From the NCBI GenBank assembly GCA_003427395.1, contig BFEA01000025.1, forward strand, positions 3,893,684-3,939,918: a DNA stretch of 46,235 nucleotides, read 5' to 3'. The DNA comes from Chara braunii. Its lineage: Eukaryota > Streptophyta > Charophyceae > Charales > Characeae. Under the pieces are notes generated by a model, which was not told where the DNA came from, made no database searches, and saw only the letters and a list, made by a program, of their open reading frames with translations. Both the position numbers and the translations under genes were made by a program. Positions 30,159 through 41,562 of the stretch are shown here, piece after piece. The stretch's first letter is position 1. Each line of letters starts with the position of its first letter.

Positions 30159-30570
30159 AGCTGGTGCAGCTGTGGTCTTGAACTGACAACCGTAGATGGT
30201 GACCTGATGTAGGTATGTTTATGTCCTCTTTGTGATAGTATCAAATCAGTGACCTAGGTCTAGTGTTGGGTGGATGTTATCAATGTCCATTTCCCGAAAA
30301 CCCAAGTTGAGTTATGGTTGGCGTATGATGGTTTGTGTCGATGTCGCAGTTTCTCTAATCTGGTGTGCATGTGATGTGCAATAACTTGATGGCCTGTATG
30401 ACAACTGTCACTATTCGTTGAAGTTGAAACCCTTTGTGATGTGCATCAACTGAAGCTGTTGCTGGGTGGTTGTGTCTTATGGCAGATGACTATCGTCATT
30501 TCATGGATTTCAATGACTAGGATGCAGACTATGGAACTTTATATCCTTGAGTAGCACAGTTGGGCTTGTG

Positions 30571-30600
30571 GGGGGGGGGGGGGGGGGGGGCGGGGGTGGG
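30571..30600. repeat. Poly(G) tract
   Basis: About 20 consecutive G followed by a G-rich, G/A-rich stretch to about 30650. A G-quadruplex is possible and length errors are likely. Confidence 0.85.
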
Positions 30601-30839
30601 GAGGGGAAGGGAGAGAGAGTGTGTCGGTCTGGTGGAGGGAGGAGAAAGAGAGGTTTGGGTTTGAGGTTGTGTGGCTGGTGCTCCCATGCAAAGCGCTGAA
30701 TTTGTTCACCAACAAATCAAACATGGAGATGCTGAATCTTCGGATCAGGTTAAAGCAATGATGCTTCTATGTTCAAACGCGGGAAAACCAGTTCTGGGCA
30801 GTCTTTGGCTACAGCTGAGCAGGAAGACCTACTAGAAAA

Positions 30840-31265
30840 GTGGGCGACACTGGGTCTTTCACCAGTGCATATCTGCAGGTTCTGGGGCACTGTTCTTATT
30901 GTGATTGCAAAGACGAAGAACACTTGCCATCCCGTATTATGGGGAGCCCAACTTATGGGGAAGAAAGGCTGCAAGGCGCCGGGTCAATGACCAATGGAAC
31001 ATACATGAGGCTAGTGGACAGCTGTTACTTTGACTACAGGTCAGAAATAAGGCCAGCACCGACAGCTTTGGTCCACCTGCAGGTCCCACCCGTACAGGTG
31101 GTTGAGGTGATGCCTGGAAGCAATGTGGCAATTGAGATGGCGCATCACGATTCACAGCACCTCCCTGTGCCTGGTATTTACTACCTCACACCCTTCCTGT
31201 CTGCTTTAATGGATAATACGGAACCCAAGCATCTGTGTCCACATCAGTTTGGAAAAATACCATAG
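30840..31265 (+). CDS. Possible exon, unrecognised product
   Basis: A frame open from the TGA near 30815 to the TAG at 31265 encodes a mixed-composition peptide including HCSYCDCKDEEHLPSR, SMTNGTYMRLVDSCYFDYR and VVEVMPGSNVAIEMAHHD. It lacks the low complexity of neighbouring frames, which is why I list it. A plausible acceptor (CTGCAG at about 30885) lies inside it. There is no known domain, no ATG near the start and no other member of a gene nearby. It could equally be chance; RNA evidence would decide. Confidence 0.25.
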   Translation: MGDTGSFTSAYLQVLGHCSYCDCKDEEHLPSRIMGSPTYGEERLQGAGSMTNGTYMRLVDSCYFDYRSEIRPAPTALVHLQVPPVQVVEVMPGSNVAIEMAHHDSQHLPVPGIYYLTPFLSALMDNTEPKHLCPHQFGKIP

Positions 31266-31459
31266 GAGGCCTATATATCCTCATGATTTGTGACATTAGC
31301 CTGTTCTGTTTTCTTGGTGCTTTACATCTCCTCGCACACAGAACATATGCATGCTTACTCTGCTTGGATGTGATATTTTATGCTTGCTGTGCTGCTCAAT
31401 CTCCTGGTATTTCTCTCCTTTCTCTATATGCTTCCCTTTCATTTCCTACACCTTTCCTC

Positions 31460-31461
<2 letters not shown>

Positions 31462-31537
<76 letters not shown>

Positions 31538-31538
31538 N
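31462..31538. repeat. CT microsatellite ending in an unknown base
   Basis: About 38 CT units end at an N (31538), probably an assembly join. Phe/Ser-Leu repeats in reading frames here are artefacts. Confidence 0.95.
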
Positions 31539-31539
31539 G

Positions 31540-31870
31540 CCATCTTTGCCGATTTTTAATTATTTTTTGGCATTGACAAATGCCCTGAAAATTTACAGAT
31601 ATGTAGTTTACATAATCAATAACTCGTTAAAAAAGTTTCAAAAAATCATAAGTTTGTTTAGGCCCCGAAATAAAGTGAAAAAAAAAAGTTAAAAGTGAAA
31701 AAAAAGAAAATCGTGACAGGGCGAGCACGTTTTGACACCCCCATCTTTGACGATTTTTAATGTTTTTTTGGCTTAGCAGAATGACTTCAAAATTCACAGG
31801 CGTGTAGGTTACATCCTAGAGAACTCACAAAAAAACATTCAGAAAAAACCTTATTTTTGATCCTGTATAT
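31540..31870. repeat. Two degenerate copies of a ~135-bp repeat
   Basis: CCATCTTTG(C/A)CGATTTTTAAT starts both copies (about 31541 and 31741), followed by similar TTTTTTGGC, AAAATT(T/C)ACAG and GTAG(T/G)TTACAT blocks. The second ends at a TA microsatellite (about 31866-31880). Confidence 0.7.
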
Positions 31871-32780
31871 ATATATATACCTTAGGGGTGTGTGTGGATT
31901 GGACTTTCTTCTCTGTGATGGTCACATGTTCCGGCAGTGTCTGCGTCGATCACTATGGCAGTCATGCTGTGTGGTTGGTTCGTAAGAGGTGCTTTTGGTG
32001 TGGTGAAGTATTGCTAGTTCTCTTAGTAGACGTGCATGCTGATAAACACAAGCAACACACAAATTTAATACTGTGGCAAGTTGATCGATTACTTCTGGAT
32101 TTTCCTCTCATTGTGGACCTGTTTTTTCCCCCTTCTGATATTGCTGGCACTTTCATATTCTTCTCCCGCCTCTTCCTTGGCCTTCTTTAGAAAGATCTGA
32201 AACCAACCCCTTTGCGGCTTCACCCCTGCTGACACTGGGAAGCTCTCCTACACGTCCTCTTCAATCACCCCACCTCCGCCTTCTCCCCTTGTGCTGACAG
32301 ATAGCACTCATGCAGCCCATGAGTGCTTCTTTCCATGCTTGTTCAACACAAGACCTCTACATCGCCAACTGGACACAAGATCCCAACATCCCCCCTCTGC
32401 CTTCTCCCCTCGTGCTGATGGATAGCACATCAGCCCACATCTGCCTTTTTCTGATGGTTGTGCAGCCCTGCACCCCAACATCGGCCCTCAACCTTCAGCC
32501 TCCTTCCTCGTCCTCCCTGCACCTTGAAAACCGTGTGACAACCCATGCACACGTGCGGCAAAGATCACTCATTCACACTCCTCCCAAGGATGGCTCGTAT
32601 AAAGTTATACACTCAGTCAAAAACCCTTTGGTGTGCTGGTTGTTGCCGACTTTTCTTGCCGGAACAAGTGATTATGCCTGAGGTTGAGGGGGCGATCAGT
32701 TTGGATCTATCAGTCATATACCCATCTGTGTAACTCAGTGATCAAATCTGGACATGCAGAAGTTTGAGCACTTGGCTTGA
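31871..32780. other. No supportable gene
   Basis: The stretch is partly pyrimidine-rich. CC(T/G)CTGCCTTCTCCCCTCGTG-like blocks recur near 32277 and 32396. Frames of 100-123 codons here do not resemble known proteins. Confidence 0.45.
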
Positions 32781-32790
32781 AACACGACTA

Positions 32791-32933
32791 AGGGCATACT
32801 CACACTAGCACCTTTTGAAGCTTTTAGTAACTTCTTTTACTTCTTTCTGGACGGAATTGCCGCCAGATGTATATAGGTTCAGGAGAAAATGCGGTCAGAT
32901 AGACTTAAGATAGTACTAGTGTGAGTCCGCCCT
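32791..32933. mobile_element. MITE with AGGGC...CTCACACTAG termini
   Basis: AGGGCATACTCACACTAGCA at the left is matched by the inverse of CTAGTGTGAGTCCGCCCT at the right. Flanks ACGACTA and ACGACAC agree at five of seven positions and could be an aged 7-8 bp target-site duplication of hAT type. It is 143 bp and non-coding. Confidence 0.65.
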
Positions 32934-33101
32934 ACGACACCGTTTCTCCAGAACTTATGGATTGATATCTGAGCAACTGAATGAGTCAGCTTTCTTATGG
33001 CTTGGTGGGAGTGATGTGCACCTCCTTTTGTTGGCTCGGTTCAGGCTTGTGAACACCGAATTCGGAAAAATATTTGGCGAACTCCGAAATCTCCTCTGAA
33101 T

Positions 33102-33139
33102 CTGTCTCTTATACACATCTAGATGTGTATAAGAGACAG
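33102..33139. other. Complete Nextera mate-pair junction adapter
   Basis: CTGTCTCTTATACACATCT (33102-33120) and AGATGTGTATAAGAGACAG (33121-33139) form the exact 38-nt junction. Translation gives the known contaminant peptide SYTHLDVYKRQ. The sequences to left and right may not be neighbours in the genome. Confidence 0.98.
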
Positions 33140-33484
33140 CCTCCTCACCTCCTCACCTCCCATGCCTCTCTTTTTCGCTTCCTCAATCTCTGGGTCTCAT
33201 ACCTCTCTTTCTTAATTTATCTTTTGCTTCCTACCTCTCTAATGCACTTCTTTTTCTGTCCATTTCTTTTCTGCTGCTTTTGGAAGGATTTCACTAACCT
33301 CAGAGTCCCAGTCCCAGTTTAAGTCCCAGCCATGTATCATAGTCACAACCGGTAGGTGTCATAGGCCCCATCCATACATCAGTAGGTAGGCCCATCCAGT
33401 AGGCCGATAGGTTATAATGCTACCAGCAGTAACCTGAATTCGTTAACCCTTCCCCAACTGTTGCTCTCCCCTTGTCGCTTCTGA

Positions 33485-34790
33485 CCTCCATTATGACTCC
33501 CTCCCTGCCTCCCTCCTCCCCCTGCTAGCACTCCCCCCTCTTGCAACCCGCCCCCTCCCCCCGTTGCGCTCTGTCCGCCTTGTGCTCCCCCTGCCTTGTG
33601 CTTCCTCCCACTTGTTCCCTCCCTTCCTGCCTTTGCTCCCCCTCTCCCTCCCACCGCATCCCTTACTCCCTCCTTCCCTTCCTCTCACTGCAGCTCCCCG
33701 CTCGCACTCTTCCCGTCTTGCTCCCCCTCTATTCCTCCTTGCACTCCCCATCTGAGTACCCCTCTGGCTCCCCATTTTGGTCAACCTCCGGGCCAGTCTC
33801 CTCCCCCCTCCGTTCTTGCTCCACCCTCCTGCTGCCTTGCTCACTCTGCCCTTTCCCTTCAACTCGTCAATCCCTCTCTCCTTGCTCGGTCTCACTTCTC
33901 GCTATCTCTCACTCTTCGCTGCCTATCGCTTCTCACCCCCTCTCTTACTCATAATTCCCCACTTCCTCTCTCACTCCTCACCGTCTCAGCTCTCGCTCCT
34001 GCTGCCTCTCACTCCTCCGCCCCTCTTGCTCATCACTCCACTTCTCTTTCACTCCCCCTCTCAACCCATCTCTCTCCCTCTCTGATTCTCTGCTCCATGC
34101 CTCTTCCTCCTCACTCTCTCTGACTCCTTGATACCTCTCTCCTTGCTCTCTGTCATTCCACTCCTTGCTCTAACTCCACTTTTGCTCCCTCTCACTTCTC
34201 TCTCTCAATCCCTTGATCTCTCTCTCAATCCCTTGATCTCTCTCTCATCACTCCCTCGCTCTCTCCCCGTCTCCCTCACTCTCTCCTTCAGTGGATCTCC
34301 CTTCCTCACTCTCTCCCCCTCACTCCTCCTCACTCCTCACTCCTCACTCCTCACTCCCATCTGTCCACTGTACCCTCACTCTCCCAAAACTCTCGCCCTC
34401 ACTCCCCCCTCGCTCCCCCCCACATTTTCCCCCCTCCCCCCACACTTCGCCCACTCCCCTATCCTTCACTCTCTCCCTCCCTCTGGCCTCTCACTTGGAC
34501 CTCTCACTCGGCCCTCTCACTCGGACCTCTCACTCTCCCCCTCACTCTCCCCCTCTTTCTCTCTCTCTTCCTCCCTCTTTCCCTCACTCGGACCTCTCAC
34601 TCTCTCATCTCACTCTCCCTACGCTCTCCCTCCTCTCTCTCACTCTCCCTCACTCCCCTCACTCCCCCTGTCTTTCAGACTCCCTCTTTCCCCCTTTCGC
34701 TTCCTTACCCTCTCTCCCCTTCGCTCCTTTTCTATGTCTGTCCCACTTGTTTTCCTTCCTCTCTATTTTCCTCCCCTATCTTCCCTCCTA
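33485..34790 (+). repeat. 1.3-kb pyrimidine (CT) tract
   Basis: The plus strand is nearly all C and T with CTCACT, CTCCCT and CTCTCT units and very few purine runs. Open frames of up to 248 Ser/Leu/Pro-rich codons occur in several phases as a consequence. It lies directly upstream of the first coiled-coil exon (34894). A mirror-repeat pyrimidine tract can form triplex DNA. Confidence 0.85.
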
Positions 34791-34893
34791 TCCTGGTACC
34801 CTGTTTTGGTCCCTCTTTCCTTCTCACATGCTGGGTCCGTGGATCCTTTTACTGATGGTCTTCATTTTTGTTGAAATTGATTGGGTCAAGCAG

Positions 34894-35132
34894 ATTGTGT
34901 GGTGCTTGGGAGCTCACCGAAGGTGGAGGAGGTGAAAACCCTCCAGAAAAGGCTGGTAACAGAGATGCAGCTATCCCGTGCATTGCAGTCGAAGCTCCAG
35001 TGGTACGAAGAGGAGCGCTCAAGGGAGCTGCAAGATATTTCACGCAATTTAGAGGCTTTGCGAGAAAAGGAGAAAGAGCTGGAAATCTTTGTCAGTGAAA
35101 ACAGATCCAGAGCACGGCAAGATCAGCTTCAG
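34894..35132 (+). CDS. Coiled-coil protein gene, exon A
   Basis: This is an internal exon of an unrecognised protein. The acceptor is TCAAGCAG at 34893 (an alternative is CGAAG at 34922) and the donor is CTTCAG|GTGGTT after 35132. The frame reads KVEEVKTLQKRLVTEMQLSR, LQSKLQWYEEERSRELQDIS and LREKEKELEIFVSENRSRAR, with regular Leu/charged heptads typical of a long coiled coil. It ends in phase 0, which exon B accepts. Upstream exons are not visible: a 1.3-kb CT tract and a library-adapter junction precede it. No motif identifies a family, so I give no name. Cytoskeletal or ciliary scaffolds are common among such proteins, but that is only a guess. Confidence 0.65.
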
Positions 35133-35431
35133 GTGGTTACAGTGCCTCATTTGTATCCGGTCGACCAGACTTGAGCTCTGAAATCTGCAGGCCATGCCTG
35201 TGTACACATGCTTCTCCCCCAATGTCTTAAACAATATGTTTGCTATCACAATGTATTTGTCAGAACTGCATATTTTGCCTGGTGGTATATTCTTTAATGT
35301 TGTATACTGCAATAACCCATGACATATGTCTCGAGGAACTGAGGGCCATCAGAAGGCCTACTTGGCCGCCCTCAGCCCAGGCCAAACAAGGGCAGAAAAC
35401 CCCCCTCACGAATTCAGGGCCTGGGCGTGTG

Positions 35432-35453
35432 ACAGTTGACTTTTGTCAACTGT
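35432..35453. repeat. Short perfect hairpin
   Basis: ACAGTTGAC and GTCAACTGT surround TTTT, giving a 9-bp stem in the intron after exon A. No function is evident. Confidence 0.7.
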
Positions 35454-35804
35454 AGGTCCACCCAACAGTCAAAGTCCAGAGGTACCTAGCCCAGGCCGCA
35501 GGTCAAGCACACACAATTGTTTGTATGCAGGTACCCAGACAGCATTAGGTCCAAGGGAGAAGTCTGCAACTGTACAATCCGGGCCTTGAGATGTGAGTCA
35601 ATCTGGACGACTGGAGGAAAGGCACCCGAGGCCAGACAGCCCCGACGACTGCTACTTAAGGCTGGCCTCGAGCGAGTCAAGCATTCAGTCGTGCTATGCG
35701 GCTTTGACGCTGGCTCGACTTTTGTGAGACACTGACCACATGCTGGCTGCGCGCAGGCGCTGCGACGACGACACGGAAGGGAGGCAGCATGCTGGCGTTT
35801 TCTG

Positions 35805-36060
35805 TGTGCGCCAGGCTATGCTGAGGTGGCGCGGCCTCTGGTCGATGTGGCATGCTGATGTGGTGCCGCCTCTGGTATATGTGGCGCTGTCGCTGGTCGA
35901 CGTGGCATGCTGACGTGGCGCTGCCTCTGGTCTACGTGGCATGCTGATGGGGCGCTGCCTCTGATATATGTGGCGCTGCTCCTGGTCTACGTGGTGCTGC
36001 TATTGGTCTTCATTGATGATTTGGCATATGCCACCTGGCTTGATTGCTGATGTGGCATTG
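35805..36060. repeat. ~36-bp minisatellite in intron
   Basis: About seven degenerate units built from TCTACGTGGCATGCTGATGT and GGCGCTGCCTCTGG lie in the intron between exons A and B. Apparent reading frames here follow the repeat. Confidence 0.75.
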
Positions 36061-36564
36061 TCCACGCTGTCTACATGAGGTGACTGGTTGGGAGGAGGAC
36101 GAAGATCGGGATCTGTGGATGTAGGGAATCGGATATTCACCTGTGGTTGACGTCGTCACTGGAAATCTGCTGTGACTTCAGGGTCTTCATGAGAAAAGTG
36201 CCACGTGGCACTATTGTGTGCGTGTATGTGATCAAGAATATACTTGTTATAATTGATGAAGTGATGTGGAAAGAAGCCCGAAGAAGGAGAGGGATCCGAA
36301 GGGTTCTGTGTGATCTCTCTTCCTCTCCTTTGTCTATTCTCCCTCAAATCTCTTCTCTTTTTGATATTGAGTTACTGTTTGAGATATCACTTCATGATCT
36401 GGAGACTTTCATACAGATATTGAAGCTACAGTGGATTGACGACTTCTGAGTACCTATCAGAGTGGGTTCATTACAATACTATTTTTTCCAGTACGTTGCC
36501 GGTAATCCATTGTATACGATGTCTCACCGAGTAGTCACTTTTTCAGTCAGTTTTTATTTTGCAT

Positions 36565-36664
36565 TGCTGTCAACTTAGAAGTTTTCTGTCTGGATTTGGT
36601 AATGTGGAGTGATGAGAATGACTCGAACAATGAGAATGTGATGCACCAGCCACAACGCATCAAG
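36565..36664 (+). other. Weak exon-like segment
   Basis: From a possible start ATGTGGAGTGATGAGAATGA (36602) or an acceptor TTAG near 36578, a frame runs to ATCAAG|GTTAGT (donor after 36664), reading MWSDENDSNNENVMHQPQRI. It could be an alternative or first exon. Its phase does not clearly fit between exons A and B. Confidence 0.2.
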
Positions 36665-37285
36665 GTTAGTCATGAAATGTGTCGATTCGTTTGCTGAGTG
36701 ATGATCTCTGTGTTTTGATTAGGTGTTGAAGACAGTGAGGAGTCTGGTTAAATGACATTTACAGTTTTGACAATCAGTGATTCATTTGGCTATGATTTAC
36801 TAGCTGGTAGAAACAATGGTAATGTGATACTATAATCACAATTCCATTCGGTAGGTAAATGGGAGTGAGGCTCAACCACCAACCTTTTTTATCTTTTTCG
36901 AAGTTTTTTGATCTTTTTTCTTTAAAAGAAAGGGAGTGAGGCACCAGCTCGTTGGTTCTGGAATCTCAATGGAATCGAGGAAAGGTTCTAGATGGTGATC
37001 GCTGCCCTTGCAGGTAAGTTGTCGGGACTAGTAGAATAATATCGTGTGGTGAGCTGTTAACCATGGCATTCTGAGGAATTTGTGGTGTACATGTTGTGAG
37101 CAGCGGCAGACAGAATCTAGAGAACATAATTTTGTTTGCTTAGTTTGCTTTTAAACTTTAAAGCAGAAAAAGGTTTGATGGTTACCTGCCTCATTGCTAT
37201 AAGGCCGTACTCTTGACTTTTCTCAAATACCTGATCGCATGTGCAGTCAGCTATGCCTAGAAAGTCTGGCGTGAGCGGTACACAC

Positions 37286-37854
37286 TTAAACCACGACTCT
37301 ACCCGACACCGAAAAGTGGCATTCCGGTGAGATCGGAGCGGGTCTTTAGGGGGGCCGCCGACCGGCGGGCGCAGGCAGGTCCGGTCCTACAATTTTCACG
37401 CACCAACTTAGGCTAGTTTTTGCGCTCTGAAAAACCAAGAAAAAAATCTGAAAATTTGAGATCCTGTAGATTAGGTCGTAATCTTTCCAGGAAAAATATC
37501 AGAAAAATGATAAAAAAAAAAATAGCCCATGAAATAAATGCCGTGCCAATTCGTCACAGTTTCCATTTTTGCCACTCTACAACTTGTGAGTCTGTTGTGA
37601 CCCAAAGGCAAAAGTACTCCAATTCAAGAATATGTTAAAAAATCTGAAACTTGGAGGGTCTGTAGATTTGGTTGTGATCTTTGCAGGAAAAAAAAAAAAA
37701 AAAAAGGTTTCAGCCGCGAAGTCGGTTGTGGCGGCAATTCATCGCATTCCATTGTCACCGCTGTGCCGGTTCACCACACTATGGTACCGGTAGCCTCGTG
37801 AACCTGTGCTACCGCTCCGACGAATTTCCAATGTCAGGTAGAGTGGTGGTTTAA
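37286..37854. mobile_element. TTAA-flanked element, copy e (569 bp)
   Basis: TTAA + ACCACGACTCTACC and GGTAGAGTGGTGGT + TTAA form terminal inverted repeats related to the ACCACCAGTACCT family. The interior has a GGCCGCCGACCGGCGGGC hairpin and A-rich stretches, but no transposase. It lies in the intron between exons A and B. Confidence 0.7.
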
Positions 37855-38232
37855 GAGGCACAACTTAGAAGGTTAGCAACTTGACAGCTAGAACTTCAAA
37901 TCCTGTGAGATAAAGTTAGGGGGATGATTCCCTTTTGGAAAAGAAAGAAGGAAAAAGATGATTTGATGTGTTCTGCAAAAGTGAGGAGGATTTGCAGCCT
38001 CTGGATTTCTGAGGGTTCCATGTATCATTGAACAGCAAGCTACTCTGCGAGCGCAAACATATTGACCTCCGGGTGCATCTTTGGTTGTTTTGTCGAGCAC
38101 GGATAGACTCTGAAGGTAAAGAGAGCAGTGCAGATGGATGAAGTCGGATTTAAAAATTAAAAGGGCATTCAGTGCCATTCACTGATTTTGTTGAGTTGCT
38201 TGTGTTTGATTATTGCTCATGCAAAAGTGCAG

Positions 38233-38395
38233 GCTAAGGTGAATGCTAAGAAGAAGGTTGAGCACCTAGAGAAGCAGCTTATGGAGCTGAAAAACGACTG
38301 CAGTGCAAGAAGTGGCATTCTGCAGACAAGACAGGATGATATGGAGAGGCTGAAGGCAGAGCTGGCTGAGAAAGGAGCAGAGGCAGAAGAACTCG
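38233..38395 (+). CDS. Coiled-coil protein gene, exon B
   Basis: The acceptor is AAGTGCAG before 38233 and the donor is a consensus ACTCG|GTAAGT after 38395. The frame continues exon A in phase 0: AKVNAKKKVEHLEKQLMELK, NDCSARSGILQTRQDDMERL, KAELAEKGAEAEEL. The 163-nt exon ends in phase 1. Heptad leucines and alternating charges show a continuing coiled coil. The preceding 3.1-kb intron holds a GTGGCATGCTGATGTGGC minisatellite and a 569-bp TTAA-flanked element. No catalytic or binding motif is visible. Confidence 0.75.
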
Positions 38396-39077
38396 GTAAG
38401 TAATTAGACTGAAGTTACTGAACGTCTGTGGAAAAAAGGGAAAGAAGGGAATCGTGTGTGGATTGATTGTGCACAGCGACTGAGGTTTCATCACTGAGGA
38501 TTCAAAGTCCAAAATAATGTGATGTCTAAGCTTCATCAATCCTTGAGATTCAGACTTATCTCTACTCTCGTCCTTTGGCCACGTGTGTAGTTGCAAACTA
38601 GTCAAAACACTCGATGTAGTTCTTCTATACAGATGGAAATGCTATTGTATCTATCTGGTAAACGTAGTTAAAAATTGTTTAATTGACTTGCATCCAGGGG
38701 TAGTTCAGATGTTGTTCAGCAGTCCTCACCTATTCTGGGCTTCTCGATCCGTCGGATTGTTATCTCTACCACAGTTGTGCACATTCTCATCGATTGATAA
38801 GTAACGGGTCAAAATTTCTCAAAAACCAGGCTACGATCTGGACGGTCGTACACACACCCACACTGCGTGGATCAGGGAGCCACATTGGGGAAAGAAAGCT
38901 TAGGTACTGGAATTTTGTCGGCAAATTCCGTTTCCAGTCAGGGCTGGTCATCTCTGTGAGGCTTTGGGTGCGCAGTCCACATTCTATGAGGCCAGCACTC
39001 TTGCATGAAACTTGCAGTCGAAAAGTGATAGACTGATTCCTGTTCGTCATTCTCGTTACAGTTCAACTCTTCTTTGC

Positions 39078-39358
39078 CTCTCCAGTGTACCAGCCTCCTC
39101 TCCAGTGTACCAGCCTCAATCACCAGCTTTCACTGTCACCTAGTTGCTGCAGAAACCGCGTTGTGGGAGTTCGTGGGGGACGTGGAGCACTTGAATGCCC
39201 ATTTTTGTCAGCACTGAGAAGATCGACAGCTGCAGCAACAGCTGTAATGCCATTTGCAGCAACAACCATAGCAGTGAAAACAGTAATAACAGCAGCGGGA
39301 GTAGCAACAGTGAAACCATGAATGGACTGAGTCCTTGAGAGCAAGAGTGAGTGCTTGC

Positions 39359-39431
<73 letters not shown>

Positions 39432-39545
39432 CAAAAGCTACTACTGGCCTAGAATAAAATGATATCATCGGGCTGGGTGTGCATCATTCTCATTATTGCT
39501 ACCGCGAGTTAAAAAGGACCGAGTCCTTGAGAGCAAGAGTGAGTG

Positions 39546-39592
<47 letters not shown>

Positions 39593-39675
39593 AAAAGCTA
39601 CTACTGGCCTATAGTAAAATGATATCATCAAGCTGGGTGTGCATCATTCTCATTGTTGTGATTGGGAGTTAAAAC
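39078..39675. repeat. Intronic tandem repeats with GA microsatellites
   Basis: CTCTCCAGTGTACCAGCCTC occurs twice (about 39078-39118). A 192-bp unit then occurs twice (from 39329 and 39521): GAGTCCTTGAGAGCAAGAGT, a GA run (about 39363-39430 and 39550-39590), AAAAGCTACTACTGGCCTA, AAAATGATATCATC and GGGTGTGCATCATTCTCATT. The whole lies in the intron between exons B and C. Confidence 0.85.
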
Positions 39676-40062
39676 TAAAAACCAGTTAAAAAAAAACGCT
39701 TGTATGGGCAGGCTAAGTAAAACTACGATAGTAAGATGTGAGTTCTGAGCGTATTGTTGAAGTTCGTGATACTTTTCAGCTGGAGTTTGTGGACTTGGTC
39801 CCCCACCGTGTGTCGTCTGTGAAATGTAAACCTACGCAGAGTGTGACACGTTTTTGTTGGATTCTAGGTTACCTGACAGGGTGTCTGGACTGCCTCTTGC
39901 TGTCCAGGTCAGGTCAGGGCAAGGTCCTGGGCCACCCCAGCAGAACTGAAAACGATTTCAAAACAATGTAGAAAAAATATTCAAAAATATTATGTTCTGT
40001 AAAGTTGCAGTTCAAACAAGTTTTGACTGAGAGTCACTTCGGTATTACTTACTAATTTCAAG

Positions 40063-40787
40063 TTAAACCACCAGTACCTCCGAGCCTGTTTTTGCCGACC
40101 CTGAATTTCACTGCGCTCCGAGTTTTGCCGAGCCTGGGTACTCTTTCTGGTACTCTCACGGAAAGAACAAAAAAAAAACAAAAAAGAAAAGAAAAGTTGC
40201 GGCCGTGAAACTCAGAAAAAAAAAGAAAAAAGAGGAAACAAAGCTTTGGTCGTGATTGCAGTTGTATATATTCTTGGAAGTGGTAGTGTGAGTGTGCCCT
40301 CAATGAGGGCATCTCAGCCCCGTGGCCAGGTTGTCAGATTCCAAAAAGAGAATAAACGGGGAAAAAAACGGGCACATGTATCCGACCGTGAAAATGGCTG
40401 GATACATTCCCCTAAGTGCCAGTGTGATGAGCCTTACAATCCTCTGACAAAACACAGCTTCAGCAGATCACGGACAGCTTGAGCAATTCATGGACAGGGG
40501 ACTCATAAGAAACACACGACCAACAAAAAAAAGAAAATAGTAACATTCAGAATGTGACCGCCTTACCTATAAGGTGCATTCTGTGGAGGAAGATTGTGAG
40601 CACGGCCTCCTGGACTACCCAACCTGACATCATTGCAGTAGAGAAAGCATTTTTTTTGCCCCTTTTTCCGTCACTATAAAATTCAGATTTATGGGACATT
40701 GCCGACCCTGTGTCCCACCCCGAAAAGTTCGGGTACTGGCCAAGACATCGTAATTTCCCAACACTGGCAGAGGTACTGGTGGTTTAA
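40063..40787. mobile_element. TTAA-flanked element, copy f (725 bp)
   Basis: The cleanest copy of the family: TTAA + ACCACCAGTACCTC at the left, GAGGTACTGGTGGT + TTAA at the right. The subterminal regions repeat TTTTGCCGA(C/G)CCTG and its near-inverse. It is the longest copy but I see no transposase. It lies in the intron between exons B and C. Confidence 0.75.
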
Positions 40788-41562
40788 ATATAAATAAGAA
40801 AAAAATCAGAAAATCATATTAAGGCACACGATACACCCCTCTGTAGTCCTCAACCCTTGACGTGGCCTGATGAATGATGACCAAATTCAAGGACAAGGCT
40901 GAACTCCGACTGTGAAGAGCAAGTGCAGATCTGGAGCAATGTCAGATTTATGTCTGTCTTCTAATTCCTTCCCCCTTTTTTTTGTCTGCCCTGTTTTACC
41001 CAGTCAGATAGGGTGTGGCCCGACCTGGCTCGGTGCCAAATCCTGACACTGTAGGTCGGATTTGGTATGATTTGCTATTGTTCAAAGGATTTTACGCATT
41101 TAAATTTGTTGGGACCCACTTGAGGCCCTTGGGTCCCTGAATATGAATAGAATCATAAAAAAAGAAACTGCTGGGGGGAAAAAGTAACCCTGGGTGTGAG
41201 AAGAGAACCATACATTTGCGAAGAAGTTTGCTTGTTGGGTAGGTCGAGGAAATCGAGGAAATAATAAATGTTAGTCTTTTTAATTTTTTGAATTTTTTTC
41301 ATATCGGTGTACATTATCTATGTCCAGTGGTCTACCAAAGGGTACTTCACGAGCTTGACTCCTGTTTTTTTTTAAATTTTTCTTTCTTTTTTCTTTGGAG
41401 TCTGGGCAGGGCCTGCTTGCGGGAGTGATAAGGGCATCCCCCCTCTTCTATATGTAATCTCTTGTGTTTATTCTTCTTTGTTCGACTGTCCATTTCCATG
41501 TTTTGTAACATTTGTGGTGTGGTCTGTCCCTGGCTCCACCATCTCTTCCTGCCATGTATCAG

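Noticed and set aside
33074-33322. Open frame containing SYTHLDVYKRQ
   Set aside because: The peptide is the translation of the Nextera junction adapter, a known database contaminant.
33541-34935. Several long Ser/Leu/Pro-rich open frames
   Set aside because: All three plus frames are open because the strand is almost pure C/T; this is composition, not coding.
35427-36475. A solo LTR beginning near TGTGACAGTTGAC
   Set aside because: No paired LTR, no primer-binding site, no polypurine tract and no flanking duplication could be found.
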